A stretch of 42,000 nucleotides of DNA from Chitinophagaceae bacterium (GTDB lineage: Bacteria > Bacteroidota > Bacteroidia > Chitinophagales > Chitinophagaceae), in NCBI GenBank assembly GCA_947447825.1, contig CANFLL010000031.1, positions 1 through 42,000 of the forward strand, read 5' to 3'. How positions within the stretch are numbered: the first letter of the stretch is position 1; each line of letters starts with the position of its first letter. The notes under the pieces were generated by a model. The model did no database searches, was not told the DNA's origin, and saw only the letters and a list, made by a program, of their open reading frames with translations. Below, piece by piece: positions 20,101 to 25,002 of the stretch. A program made the position numbers and the translations under genes.

Positions 20101-21805
20101 TCAGCGTTGTTGCCGCAGATAAAGTTGATGTGCTATTGAATGTACAAGTAGTACCAAAAGTTGCTGTACCAGCAGTAAGGTTTAATGCCGCAAAAGCTCT
20201 ATTTGTAGCATCAAAATAAAAAGTACCAGCAGAACCAGATGAATTTATCGTTATGCCACCCACATTACCACTAGCTTTTATTACATTCCCTGCACCAGTA
20301 CCATTCATCGTAATAGAAGGCACTACTAGGTTGTAAGCAGAACCTGTACCAATAGAAAGAGTAGAACCACTATTCAATATCAGTTTACCCGTTGTATTAG
20401 TTGTAGCATCAAATTTTATATTTCCCTTCACCTGTACAGTACAATAAAAGTTTACATCCGCATTGGTAGTTTGAAGGTTCAGGTTCCCAAGCAACACTGT
20501 GTTATTATACCCAATATAGCCCCCAACAGTAGAAGTAGAGCCGGTAAGAATAACTGAACCTCCGGCAACACTTGAAGTATTGATAGCAGTACCAGAACCA
20601 ATTCCCATACACAAGTTTCCTCCAATGGTTATAGTTTTACCTTGGTCATCAATTGTTAATGAATTATTGGCTCCAGATGTATTTTTTGTAAAAAACAAAC
20701 TACCGTTAACTGTTAGGTTATTTGATAAAGTAAAGGTGTAGTTGGTATTGGTTGATTGATTATTATCTAAAATTAGATTACCAAATGTTGGGCAACTGCT
20801 AGGCATCGTAACATTTGCTGCAGTACTCCATTTAATACCACCCATAAAGAAAATGGTAGAATTAGATAAAGCAGTTGTAGCTACAATGGTAGAATTACTT
20901 GTACTGTTGGTAGAACCCAAAATAAGCGTAGTGCCACTATAACTTTGTACAAAAATATTACTACCCAATCCAGAACTACCAGTACCTGCTTGTAGTACCA
21001 TTTGACCTACAGCTATATTGGTTAGACCAGACGGTACAGTAAATGTACCTGCAAGGGTTAAATAACTAGAGTTAGCAATAGATGCATTCGTAGTTTTTGA
21101 TAAAGTTAGTGTTGTTCCTGAATAGGTTACAGTAGTACCCGCTTGAATACCTGTACCTGTGATAACTTGACCATTAGCAATATTTAAACCGGCAGCAACT
21201 GTTAATTGCGAAACTCCAGATGTAGTACCACCAGAAACTATCTGAACCTGAGCAACCTGAAGAGATGCGGTTGCAGTTGTAGAAGTTAGTGCGGGGCTTG
21301 TGTGAGTACCTGTGCCAGTAATAGCACCATTACCCCCAGTTACATTAATTACATTACCACCATCATTAAGTGTAGCACCAGAAGTGCTACTTCCACTTCC
21401 ATTGGCAGTACCCAAGTCTAGCGATGTACAAGTAATACCACCACCAGCTGCACCAGTACCGCCACCAGTAACTGAAAACGTAACGTTTGCATTACCAGTT
21501 ATCTGAATTTGACCAACAGAAATATTCGTTGAGAATTTAACGGTCAACGCGCCGGTAGCTCCACCACCTAGATTTCCACCATCAATGGTAAAATTATCTG
21601 ACGTAGTAAATGTTGTAGCTGCAGCATTACCGTTGTATGAGGTGGACCAATTGCTTGCAGTAGCAAAATCTGGTGTTCCTGTTTTACCACCAATCCAAAA
21701 ATAGTTGGTTGCATTTGCCATTCCTGCAAAGAGCAAGGCAACAACTAACAACGAAATTTTGCCTAACCAGGAGGCACTAGATTTCTTGTAGAAATTCTCT
21801 TTCAT
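8147..21805 (-). CDS. Giant T9SS-secreted surface protein with IPT/TIG domains, probable adhesin
   Basis: 4552 residues from the ATG at 21803-21805, which begins a good signal peptide (MKENFYKKSSASWLGKISLL..., ending ANA); an upstream ATG at 21901 adds 32 residues that would spoil it. The body is very rich in Ser, Thr, Gly, Asn and Ala, and consists of short beta-strand repeats (NGTFTAGTGTVTFSGSG style). Three related modules (about 17996-17040, 14956-14050 and 12490-11580) each join a GTY-PxG segment, an NQYW-like strand, an IPT/TIG domain and a W-x(n)-TW strand. Near 16135-16575 are GSGYTSxPTVTI-type repeats. The C-terminus has a fibronectin-III-like domain (about 8690-8420) and a type A T9SS sorting domain starting LYPNPLKGSKVLNVSL. 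The protein is therefore exported by T9SS and anchored outside. Adhesion or biofilm function is inferred from architecture. No enzyme domain was recognised. Confidence 0.93.
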   Translation of the reverse strand: MKENFYKKSSASWLGKISLLVVALLFAGMANATNYFWIGGKTGTPDFATASNWSTSYNGNAAATTFTTSDNFTIDGGNLGGGATGALTVKFSTNISVGQIQITGNANVTFSVTGGGTGAAGGGITCTSLDLGTANGSGSSTSGATLNDGGNVINVTGGNGAITGTGTHTSPALTSTTATASLQVAQVQIVSGGTTSGVSQLTVAAGLNIANGQVITGTGIQAGTTVTYSGTTLTLSKTTNASIANSSYLTLAGTFTVPSGLTNIAVGQMVLQAGTGSSGLGSNIFVQSYSGTTLILGSTNSTSNSTIVATTALSNSTIFFMGGIKWSTAANVTMPSSCPTFGNLILDNNQSTNTNYTFTLSNNLTVNGSLFFTKNTSGANNSLTIDDQGKTITIGGNLCMGIGSGTAINTSSVAGGSVILTGSTSTVGGYIGYNNTVLLGNLNLQTTNADVNFYCTVQVKGNIKFDATTNTTGKLILNSGSTLSIGTGSAYNLVVPSITMNGTGAGNVIKASGNVGGITINSSGSAGTFYFDATNRAFAALNLTAGTATFGTTCTFNSTSTLSAATTLTTSPGANISFLANTLNLNGGLLTLGTNSTMLVGTTNIVAATSTSGKGVDASASGAGVTFYGAAASYTLGQYFFANTNVSNFTDSLNSSSQATVFSLNASAAIINVTNFKFANGNTSGLTFTSNGRMTIGSTSISNPGTVTIQKTNTGGLTLTTVPTYFTASGQSYNNVSFTYSGTSPITTGSELPSTIKDLTLTNTGATPSVTLTTSTTVNGTMTLSGGNSGAASNSMLGINDGVTLTMAGGSLIKRTTQNCVISKTGTTGAVAYGGLVDFSYTNSSTFSQTSLEIPSGTSNLGTFTIQAGASIYTLPTGPVTYTINNAANFYGTGGIALNGNTVVMANGSTITRGASGTTTSINSYFTGSGTVKYGTAATHRVNLIIDYTSNTAAAELQIAGANSGGSIGTLTIQNGATYTLPSSKSISIDALVIGAGSTLDMSTNQLQENTANSTTVSINATGVLKSSYVATAANAFFPTASTLKTFGGTVNFAASGMYLAGTYNNLTLAGSANATGNIAVNGTFTTPNTSYTLAMTTYTLLGSTSTTAINCNATTTNTSSTPFFSSKTWGGSVSFNGSGSAQTIPDGTYASLTLNNTSGASIASSSSNVIVNGALTFNGTTPVLTVGNNTLTLQGTVTTSGVGNNIDATATGATVVYNGSVSQTLAANTFKNGNIYNLTVNNSTTSTGATAGALNIATPITVGAAGGGTLTMTQGMVYYTSTGAITIANPSASAIGGGGLGTASYINGLVNWSLASGTNTGTYKFPVGAYSGGDLYFTYTLVNPVLSATSNVGLTVTKPGITITAGGGLTSVTNNEYWTVTTSGGATLGASSVKLAGADATSNNFDAVTFGTSNSSGSTQFSTLGSNSISYPTVSSATSLSATATPLYFAFGTATCSYCITSVVPTAISGVSQSNSTGYYGQEISLIGNGLLSITQLTINNSATIPAASFTYQDNLLIKVIIPATSPNQAALSGTIVATNVSSVAISPAPSFTVSGYISNANTDWNTGTTWMGNNVPFVSGAAVVINNAVTLNGAATLAPVGLTVTGTNSLTFGASGTLSVSSSVNNNATATIDMTSGGTLTLAASTAFTNNGTFTAGTGTVTFSGSGSLLGTTPTFNNLNVGGAITLSGSPTINGNLSYTSTSSSLSQVPIYTSTSTLVYKAQPYTVGTEWGVGTSVGSINMVAAGSYTAAPVVTFGAPTSGVTATGTANLNVVGAITIGTGGSGYSSVPTITINPPASGTTATAVAVLTSGVVSSIIITNQGSGYTSIPTVTISAPTSGTTATATAALGVGSITITNPGSGYTSMPAITFATTNGTGASASAVGALGLGVPQNVTIDIASGSNSTSTAVTTSSVAPSARNVIGTLKVNSGYLLAAGNITVGTNATSGSINIVSGNNLDMAGNTLYGNFTPAGTGTLSTQNGGSSAPPSIPYDLTWLGTVKYNGSGNNQRIMPGIYNNLDASVGGAKNFNNGATNSGIIQINGTFSITDGTNIFVTNNSTVIFNGSNQVIPGVPYNNLTIGASATGTTFGTSASNSLSIVGAFTNLSSSVTGSNQGTINFSGTTGQSIPAFNYYSLTISGAKTTGYAVLASSGTVGIQGTFTNSATYTTGGFVTTGSTVNYNGSSTQTVIATTYNNLIISNRAATVTLASSGTITVLGDFTNNHTGTLTTTGSTLSFASTSVNQNINSTNTFTLNNLTINNTGSGTNVSLNRATSLGTSGVLNLTNGRLTTTSTNSLTLNNTATTAIVSSNSAYIDGPVTWTLPASNSTGTYSIPIGKYVSGNNYYPITLNSPSTGTGTVTITAEAFKTAAGGSADGSTLQSLSTNQYWAITTTGNFTSSSVSLAATAGDVSGFNAIGYSTTKTGTYASYGGSATSNGFNGSSSITGSGFLLFAQLQVASPPTITSVSATTPSSIAGTNAGYSGSSITITGTNFLTTLAVTIGGVAPSTYTVVDDNTITATVAASGVSSGNVTVTNSNGVTPTASFSGFTYYPGLVSVNSTSWSLTSTWLTGVVPTAGTTVTIANAVTLNTAAASPANIIINSGASLSLGTTGAASITVSNSLTNGGTLNIGSASNFASSVTLSGSTSTNSGTINLNVGSTSNALVLNSSLTNSGTFQVLSILQLNNGGTVTGSAVQYGSSSKLYYNTGNTATPGQEWVSGATSLTTGEPQTVTVGLAAIGSTVLSTTVDFGTGRFIVGGLTIPSGFTTSLGSGNTLSTGGGTITGTLNIANTAILTTTGSTTVAGTINIANGGQFSAGNSITVSGGGTLNIGATVLNSASAVSGTDATLIFTNSNLNVSSGGTVNLYGYLKTSPASSVSQSGTMTVAKNAVFEAANPTSAIPTATWDASSYLYITGLVGSPPTNIAQSFGNVIWNCTSMSGVITLASNTFNSINNFYILNTTGFTLRLTNGTNTWGSLQVGGTLSFNGSTISSSTVLLDLCYTASSANTLVTGNVVINNASTVLASQATTLTIRGNFTQGGIFTNTNTTVAFTGTGASNVAVGGSVTNVAFNNLTINKTGTAANAKVTLVAPVTVGSGNTGVLTLTQGRIVTDATNTLTIANTSAGAISGGSITPVAAYVDGALLRTLPASSSTGTYVYPVGTFVSSADNYYPLTLNNPTTGTGTTTVTIQVDKSATGGSADGSSLSAISGNQYWVINSTGSYAGSSVSLAGTAGDLSGFNTVGFSPTKTGSYSSFGGTATSTAVNNSSVVTGSGYLVFATIYVSPPPTITSVSADVPSGQNAGYSGTTLTINGTNLSTVSAVTIGGVAASSFTVLSNTQLTAVVASSGVSSGTVTVTNSNPTTPTATKTGFTYLTGFATKQGGDWSTGSTWLGGVAPSGTTSTVTITNNGAVTLNATATVANLTINSGASLSLGLSAASNLTTTTSLTNDGILTIGISSTPANTNFAFFTFGSGASGINNGTITVNSGSVNNYFLVSGTLVNSGTFNVNGSIQINPNGSITGNGIVYGSSSSLFYNTGNTVNPGAEWKTGNTAIGSPGVPQNVTIGDRRNATQATLNNNTVVSFGTDNLYRALAGNLTISTTTTGAGLQLSSVAGGDLKIAGNFTATQVDANAFKTLPGGFDANGRMVHFISAVANVGQIVTGPSASAITFHYITIGTDATSTNYVALGSDIAITAPNGGDPVTMTAPIAGTTIYYLNANNSSGVTPRNITIGTAGKTISGTVYIRGGGSNPSALTINGASNSTLNLNIDYGGGNSFLSNVTVNSVNVALQSVLTVNGNLVNNGTISGSPVLTLAGAAAQTIDGTGTINNLTLNNAAGVTINSGNQSITGILKVNSGTFNMGTNGLTLKSTSITNTAIVDQVTGIIKGTATVERYIPAGFRAYRDIAPEVYKSTNTIFNTWQESGTMTSGTGIFITGPSATHADDGFYGANAAAAQPSPASSGLDYSINGTASAYTYNNADGTFNWNFGGTTNTYSTGAIPYGIANTSTTTLDPLTGFRILVRGDRSFNLAKTPISNIYNYGLLMVKPTTLRATGQLIAKDVVYNKDGATATAADGSTAISSPSVALNTTFGARSGFSMVANPYVAPVQWTKVYAASVAVSAGGINASYWYLDPTYSATGTYLAYNALSGGSSVTSDATNSYTKASTNATTATDFIQPGQAFFVQSASATPTVKFTEACKAASSANLKSIFGVTAPVSKIYLSLLMKDTANKYAGVDGAALAFRSDFGNTAYGPQDALKFGTSNNSVAISDKGTALSIDGRMPATASDVIPIALRKLTAKSYKLVIDASSYNANSYLPVLKDNYRGIVKVLSIGVDTITFTVDTSIAATYSNRFSLGFKQTTLAVNSIVASASLNNKTASISWNTVGEKRVSRFEVEKSTDAKSFTKIGQATAKNTTTASYSATDNNATAAINYYRIKAISEVGTVSYSNVAKVSISNYESGITLYPNPLKGSKVLNVSLANVSAGKYYVTITNLLGQKVHEAAISHQGGTATHAITVTNTLAAGTYGVTVRDANGQAVYQSNLSVQP
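11580..12490 (-). repeat. Module 3 of the giant protein (strand repeat, NQYW segment, IPT/TIG, TW strand)
   Basis: Encodes LTLTQGRIVT, then TGTYVYPVGTF, GNQYWVI, GYLVFATI, an IPT/TIG domain (TITSVSADV, YSGTTLTINGTNL, VTIGGVAAS) and a STWLGGVAPSG strand. It is the copy closest to the C-terminus and is very close to module 2 in residue order. Boundaries are approximate. Confidence 0.75.
14050..14956 (-). repeat. Module 2 of the giant protein
   Basis: Has the same order as module 3: LNLTNGRLTT, TGTYSIPIGKY, TNQYWAIT, GFLLFAQL, an IPT/TIG domain (TITSVSATT, YSGSSITITGTNF, VTIGGVAPS) and STWLTGVVPTAG. It is the copy most like module 3. Boundaries are approximate. Confidence 0.75.
16135..16575 (-). 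repeat. GSGY-type short repeats inside the giant protein
   Basis: Three clear units and one diverged unit of about 35 residues have the pattern hydrophobic-T-N-x-GSGYTSxPTVTI followed by SAPTSGTTATATA. The units read GGSGYSSVPTITI, QGSGYTSIPTVTI, PGSGYTSMPAITF and a diverged GSYTAAPVVTF. They form a compact beta-rich insert between the larger modules. A similar motif occurs in the SusD-like protein at 31305-31560. Confidence 0.75.
17040..17996 (-). repeat. Module 1 of the giant protein (most diverged copy)
   Basis: Encodes LTMTQGMVYY, TGTYKFPVGAY, NNEYWTVT, an IPT-like domain (GYYGQEISLIGNGLL) and TTWMGNNVPFVSG. The order matches modules 2 and 3 but identity is lower. It uniquely contains the pair CSYC just before the IPT-like domain, some of the very few cysteines in the protein. 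Confidence 0.65.
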
Positions 21806-21935
21806 ATAGCTGTTTTTAGAATAAACAATTGATAGAATTGAGCTAAGTGAGGTACTAGTTTTTTTAAAAACTGTTGTTACAATCGTGAGCATAGCAAGCA
21901 TTTGTTCGTTGAAAAAAAATTTACTTAATGTGATG

Positions 21936-21943
21936 CAAAGTTA
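21936..21943 (-). promoter_or_regulatory. Possible Bacteroidota -7 promoter box for the giant gene
   Basis: On the minus strand this reads TAACTTTG, matching the Bacteroidota -7 consensus TAnnTTTG. It lies about 130 nt upstream of the chosen ATG. No clear TTTG -33 element was found at the usual 19-21 nt spacing, so the call is weak. Confidence 0.35.
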
Positions 21944-21973
21944 TCCAACACAATAGCGTATTGACTTGTTTTG

Positions 21974-21985
21974 ATGTTGCAACAA
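21974..21985 (-). promoter_or_regulatory. Possible operator, shared with the susC upstream region
   Basis: The minus strand reads TTGTTGCAACAT, centred on the 8-bp palindrome GTTGCAAC. The same 12-mer in the same orientation relative to its gene occurs at 36265-36276, upstream of susC. Here it begins 42 bp upstream of the possible -7 box. It may bind a regulator common to both genes, such as the hybrid regulator of this locus; that is inference. Confidence 0.4.
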
Positions 21986-22243
21986 CATGTCTTTTTAGTT
22001 CATAATACCTATTTTTGATGGAAATACAGTTATCGCATTGCTACATTATCTCTAAATTACCAGTAAAATGTAAATGCTCAATAATTCAAATTTCATCATT
22101 TTGTCCCCCTATAATCATTCCCCCAAACACCCATTTAGGAGGCGGAGTAATGGCAAAAAATGAAGTCGCAGATAAGAATGATTGAGACAGGCAATTGCAA
22201 GATTGAGTTTCTATTTATTGTAATAAAATCACTTTCTTCCAAG

Positions 22244-22270
22244 TTCTATTAATTCTACTTTGACAGATTA
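22244..22270 (+). repeat. Left copy of a 27-bp inverted repeat flanking array C
   Basis: The core TTAATTCTACTTTGACA (22249-22265) is exactly inverted at 22941-22957. Counting flanks, 25 of 27 positions pair with 22936-22962. The two copies enclose about 0.7 kb that includes array C. No target-site duplication or transposase was seen. Confidence 0.75.
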
Positions 22271-22438
22271 AAATGATTGTTATCCCTCAGGAAATCTACC
22301 ACTAATCTCGTCTGGAAAAGCGATAAATTTTAATACACCCGTTCCAACTCTAAGAAAGTTCTAAACGCTCTCGAAGCTTATCCCAAACACGCAGCATATC
22401 AAAATGAGTACTTTCTTTTGTCCTCTTTCTCCCATTTA

Positions 22439-22648
22439 TTCAACTGAATCACGCATATATTCACTTGAGCCAGTCCATGACTCAAGTGAGTCAGTCCACG
22501 ACTCACCTGAGTCAGAAAAAGATTCACTTGAACAAGTCGACGACTCACCTGAACGAGACAAAGATTCACTTGAACGAGTCCACGACTCACCTGAGTCAGA
22601 CAAGGACTCACCTGAGTCGTGGACTGACTCAGGTGAGTAAATGACGTT
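22439..22648. repeat. 21-nt period repeat array C
   Basis: Ten successive 21-nt units start at 22439, 22460, 22481, 22502, 22523, 22544, 22565, 22586, 22607 and 22628, without indels; the first and last are the most diverged. The core is the imperfect dyad CTCACCTGAG (variants TTCACTTGAG and CTCAAGTGAG), often followed by TCAG or TCCACGA. Because stop codons are almost absent, several frames on both strands are open and give 7-residue repeats such as DSPESDK. None has a convincing start, and the reading is not shared with other arrays. Confidence 0.92.
22606..22638. repeat. 13-bp inverted repeat with 7-nt loop at the end of array C
   Basis: The arms 22606-22618 (ACTCACCTGAGTC) and 22626-22638 are exact reverse complements, with loop 22619-22625. 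It is built from the last two repeat units and has nearly the same geometry (13-7-13) as the stem that ends array A (14-7-14). Confidence 0.8.
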
Positions 22649-22935
22649 TTTTGATGCTAAAATTGCTAAATTAAATGAGGTAATCATTGATAGCAAAGGG
22701 TTTTAAGGAGTTTATAGATTATACTCAGCAGAATTTGTTTTGCGAAATGAGAGAAACTTCATTCATTTGAAGGAAAGGGAGTAAATCATTCCTTTCGGTC
22801 AAAATTCAATATTCACAAGTGTAACCAACCTCAATAATTTATTATTACAAAACATGGGTTTACCTGTTGGCAAAAAGATTTTAATAAAACCTGAATACTT
22901 AACTTCAAAATATTACACACAAACATTATGAAATC

Positions 22936-22962
22936 TAATGTGTCAAAGTAGAATTAAGAGAA
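22936..22962 (-). repeat. Right copy of a 27-bp inverted repeat flanking array C
   Basis: Reverse complement of 22244-22270 with two mismatches; it contains TGTCAAAGTAGAATTAA. The pair could be remnant ends of a small non-autonomous element, or two binding sites facing each other. Confidence 0.75.
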
Positions 22963-23100
22963 TAATAAATAAAACTTTCTCCTGTTTTATTGGTTTAGAA
23001 ACCGAATACTAAAATTTGATAAAAAGATTCAAACGTAACAGAAAGCTTACCGCAGACACTTCATCGCATTGCTTTTCGTTAAAATAGAATACCCCTTCTC

Positions 23101-23158
23101 AAGTAAAAAATACTTATTTTGAAAGCATTAATGGCAGGTAAAAAGATCCATGCTTTCA
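23101..23158 (-). terminator. Possible terminator after the GH67-like gene
   Basis: The 9-bp arms 23120-23128 and 23150-23158 (TGAAAGCAT and its complement) enclose 21 nt. On the minus strand the stem starts 30 nt after the stop codon and is followed by AAAATAAGTATTTTTTACTT, which has a T6 run and a second small stem (AAGTA...TACTT). The long loop weakens the call. Confidence 0.45.
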
Positions 23159-23187
23159 TTCAAATCATTTAACCTTTAGTATAGTAT

Positions 23188-24948
23188 CTATTTCTTCTCC
23201 TCAATTAATGCCCTGTACTTATCTACTGATGCTGCCATGCCTTGTTTGCCATAAAAGGTTGGGGCTACATATATAAATGAATAAGGTCTGTACAGTGTGT
23301 CGCAAGAAGGATTGGCGGCTTTTAGTTGGTTATATTTTGCCCAGTCCTCATCATATTTTTTGATAGTGGCTGCTAATTGTGTCTTATCATAAGTGCCGGT
23401 TTTATCGCCTTTATAGCCTAATGCCATTATCTTCCAACCGTCGGCAATAATGGCATGTAGCAATAACCCATACTTACTAGATACCTTTATATAGTCTTTG
23501 TCTGCCTTATTGGGCATTTCTATTTTGTTGCTCAATGCCACTATCTTTTTCCATAAAACCACTGCTTCCTGCTTTTCCTCAATTACCTTATCCAATAATC
23601 CATTTTTATAATACCAGTCGTAAGCCTGTAACAGAAATCCTTCGGATGGGAACATTTTCTGCGGAAGGTTGGCAGTGTCTATTCCACCCAAAAACTCATC
23701 GCGCATCCACCATACCCAATCTTTATCAAAGTAATATTTGCCACTCTCATGCCCACGCAACACCGCTTTGGCAGATAATAGGCATAACTCCCTAAACGCC
23801 GCCCTACTAGTAGGTTTAGTGATGCCATTATCATCCATAAAACTATTGAAAACACTTTCTTCGGTACGGTTTCTATCAGCCCCCCATTTACTGATAACAA
23901 ATGCATTCAGCTTGCACCAAAACTCATTGGTTATGTAGGGACCAACCCAGCCTCCTCCCCTACTCCAACTCCAAACACCTACTATGTTGGGGTTGTTTTT
24001 TAAGTCGTTCAGGCTCTTATTACCTTTTTGTATGTTAGTAGTAAAATATTCTTCGAATCCATTAATAACGCCTTCCATTACATAATCTGGATGCGCCCCC
24101 TTGCCCTCATATTCACGCTGACATTCCACTTCTATTATTTGCTGATGCTTGCCAATACCCAAGGTAGGATTGAAACTATAAGTACGGTGATAATCGCCTT
24201 TGGTATGCTTTATGGAGAAAATTAAGTTTTTATGTTGCGTTATCTGATTGGTTACAGCAAGGTAATAATCGGCAGAATCGTGCATGCCTCCAAAAGACCA
24301 AGTGCGGTAAAAGATGGTCTTATTTCTTTTTTCGCACACTTCCTCACGCAGTAAGTTTATTAAGGTAACATGACTAGCCACTCCTTGGGTAATAGGATTA
24401 TTGCCAGTGTGATATGGTACATTATTGAGGTATGTTTCGCCTGTACGGATAACCAAACCATCCAAATCGGGGAAGGTTTTAAACAGTTCATCCAGCATTA
24501 GTTTGTGTATTTCTATTGTTTTTGGACGTGCAAAAGAAATTTTTCCATTGGCATCACAAATATCATCATGATAGAGTTCTACCAACTTTTTGGGTAATAC
24601 AATTAAATCGGTAAAATAATAAACCTTTATTCCTGCTGCATGAGCAGCTTTAATGTTTTTGCGCACCCTATCGGCAGCGGCCATCACCCAAGCCCTTTCT
24701 TTAGAGCCTTGTGGAAAAATTTGAGGGTTTAGTTTATCAAAAGTAATGGCGGCATGGGCAAACGTAAAGTCGTTCATCACCTGTCCGTTGTACCCTTTTT
24801 GTTTTAGGTACGCAGGATCATTGAAAGCAGTTTCCGTTAATGGTTCGCCGGGATTATTGTGCACCATATCCAAAATATAGGGCAATGACTGACTGTATGC
24901 AACAACCATCGAAAACAAACAGACCACTAAGAATAGAACCTTTTTCAT
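23188..24948 (-). CDS. Secreted alpha-glucuronidase-like (GH67-like) TIM-barrel protein
   Basis: 586 residues with a signal peptide (MKKVLFLVVCLFSMVVAYSQ). The central region carries the order of motifs seen in GH67 alpha-glucuronidases: a strand with IKHTKGDYHRTY, then FNPTLGIGKHQQ, then IEVECQREYEGKG. These parallel the GH67 pattern of K-x-G-x-D-F, PLFG and EFQ-x-x-x-EY. The protein is shorter than typical GH67 enzymes and lacks an obvious N-terminal GH67 domain, so I call it GH67-like only. A role in releasing glucuronic acid from oligosaccharides fits the uronyl-processing neighbours. It starts 54 nt after the hybrid regulator gene, so the two are probably co-transcribed, and is followed by a terminator-like stem and a 1.3-kb gap. 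The ATG is at 24946-24948. Confidence 0.78.
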   Translation of the reverse strand: MKKVLFLVVCLFSMVVAYSQSLPYILDMVHNNPGEPLTETAFNDPAYLKQKGYNGQVMNDFTFAHAAITFDKLNPQIFPQGSKERAWVMAAADRVRKNIKAAHAAGIKVYYFTDLIVLPKKLVELYHDDICDANGKISFARPKTIEIHKLMLDELFKTFPDLDGLVIRTGETYLNNVPYHTGNNPITQGVASHVTLINLLREEVCEKRNKTIFYRTWSFGGMHDSADYYLAVTNQITQHKNLIFSIKHTKGDYHRTYSFNPTLGIGKHQQIIEVECQREYEGKGAHPDYVMEGVINGFEEYFTTNIQKGNKSLNDLKNNPNIVGVWSWSRGGGWVGPYITNEFWCKLNAFVISKWGADRNRTEESVFNSFMDDNGITKPTSRAAFRELCLLSAKAVLRGHESGKYYFDKDWVWWMRDEFLGGIDTANLPQKMFPSEGFLLQAYDWYYKNGLLDKVIEEKQEAVVLWKKIVALSNKIEMPNKADKDYIKVSSKYGLLLHAIIADGWKIMALGYKGDKTGTYDKTQLAATIKKYDEDWAKYNQLKAANPSCDTLYRPYSFIYVAPTFYGKQGMAASVDKYRALIEEKK

Positions 24949-25002
24949 ATTAATATTTTTTTAACCCACCCCTCCATTTATATTGTAAATCCTTAAGCAG
25001 CA

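Larger units (their letters stand above)
21902..23187. other. 1.3-kb intergenic region without a supported gene
   Basis: This gap separates the GH67-like gene from the giant gene. It holds a terminator-like stem (23101-23158), 21-nt array C (22439-22648), a 27-bp inverted repeat pair flanking the array (22244-22270 and 22936-22962), a possible operator and -7 box near 21936-21985, and a C-rich stretch at 22103-22142. No credible coding sequence is present: frames open through array C are a consequence of its period. A 12-codon reading frame at 22150-22185 follows AGGAGG but is too short to support. Confidence 0.75.

Noticed and set aside
8400-21600. Many plus-strand open frames of 60-140 codons opposite the giant gene
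   Set aside because: They arise because the Ser/Thr/Gly/Val-rich codons of the minus-strand gene produce few stops in antisense. The minus frame has a signal peptide, ordered domains and a sorting signal.
22137-22185. AGGAGG followed after 7 nt by a 12-codon open frame on the plus strand
   Set aside because: Spacing is ideal, but the peptide is only 11 residues, has no recognisable features and lies in a C-rich intergenic stretch; chance cannot be excluded.
22399-22696. Three overlapping small open frames (one plus, two minus) across array C, giving 7-residue repeats
   Set aside because: They all follow from a stop-poor 21-nt unit. None has a ribosome site or a unique domain, they overlap each other on both strands, and a sister array (A) has stops in all frames.
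22244-22962. Complete insertion sequence between the inverted repeats
   Set aside because: No transposase reading frame and no target-site duplication were seen; only the inverted repeats are reported.
23030-23037. Minus-strand TACGTTTG as a promoter -7 box
   Set aside because: Matches TAnnTTTG but has no -33 partner and is over 1.2 kb from the next start codon.
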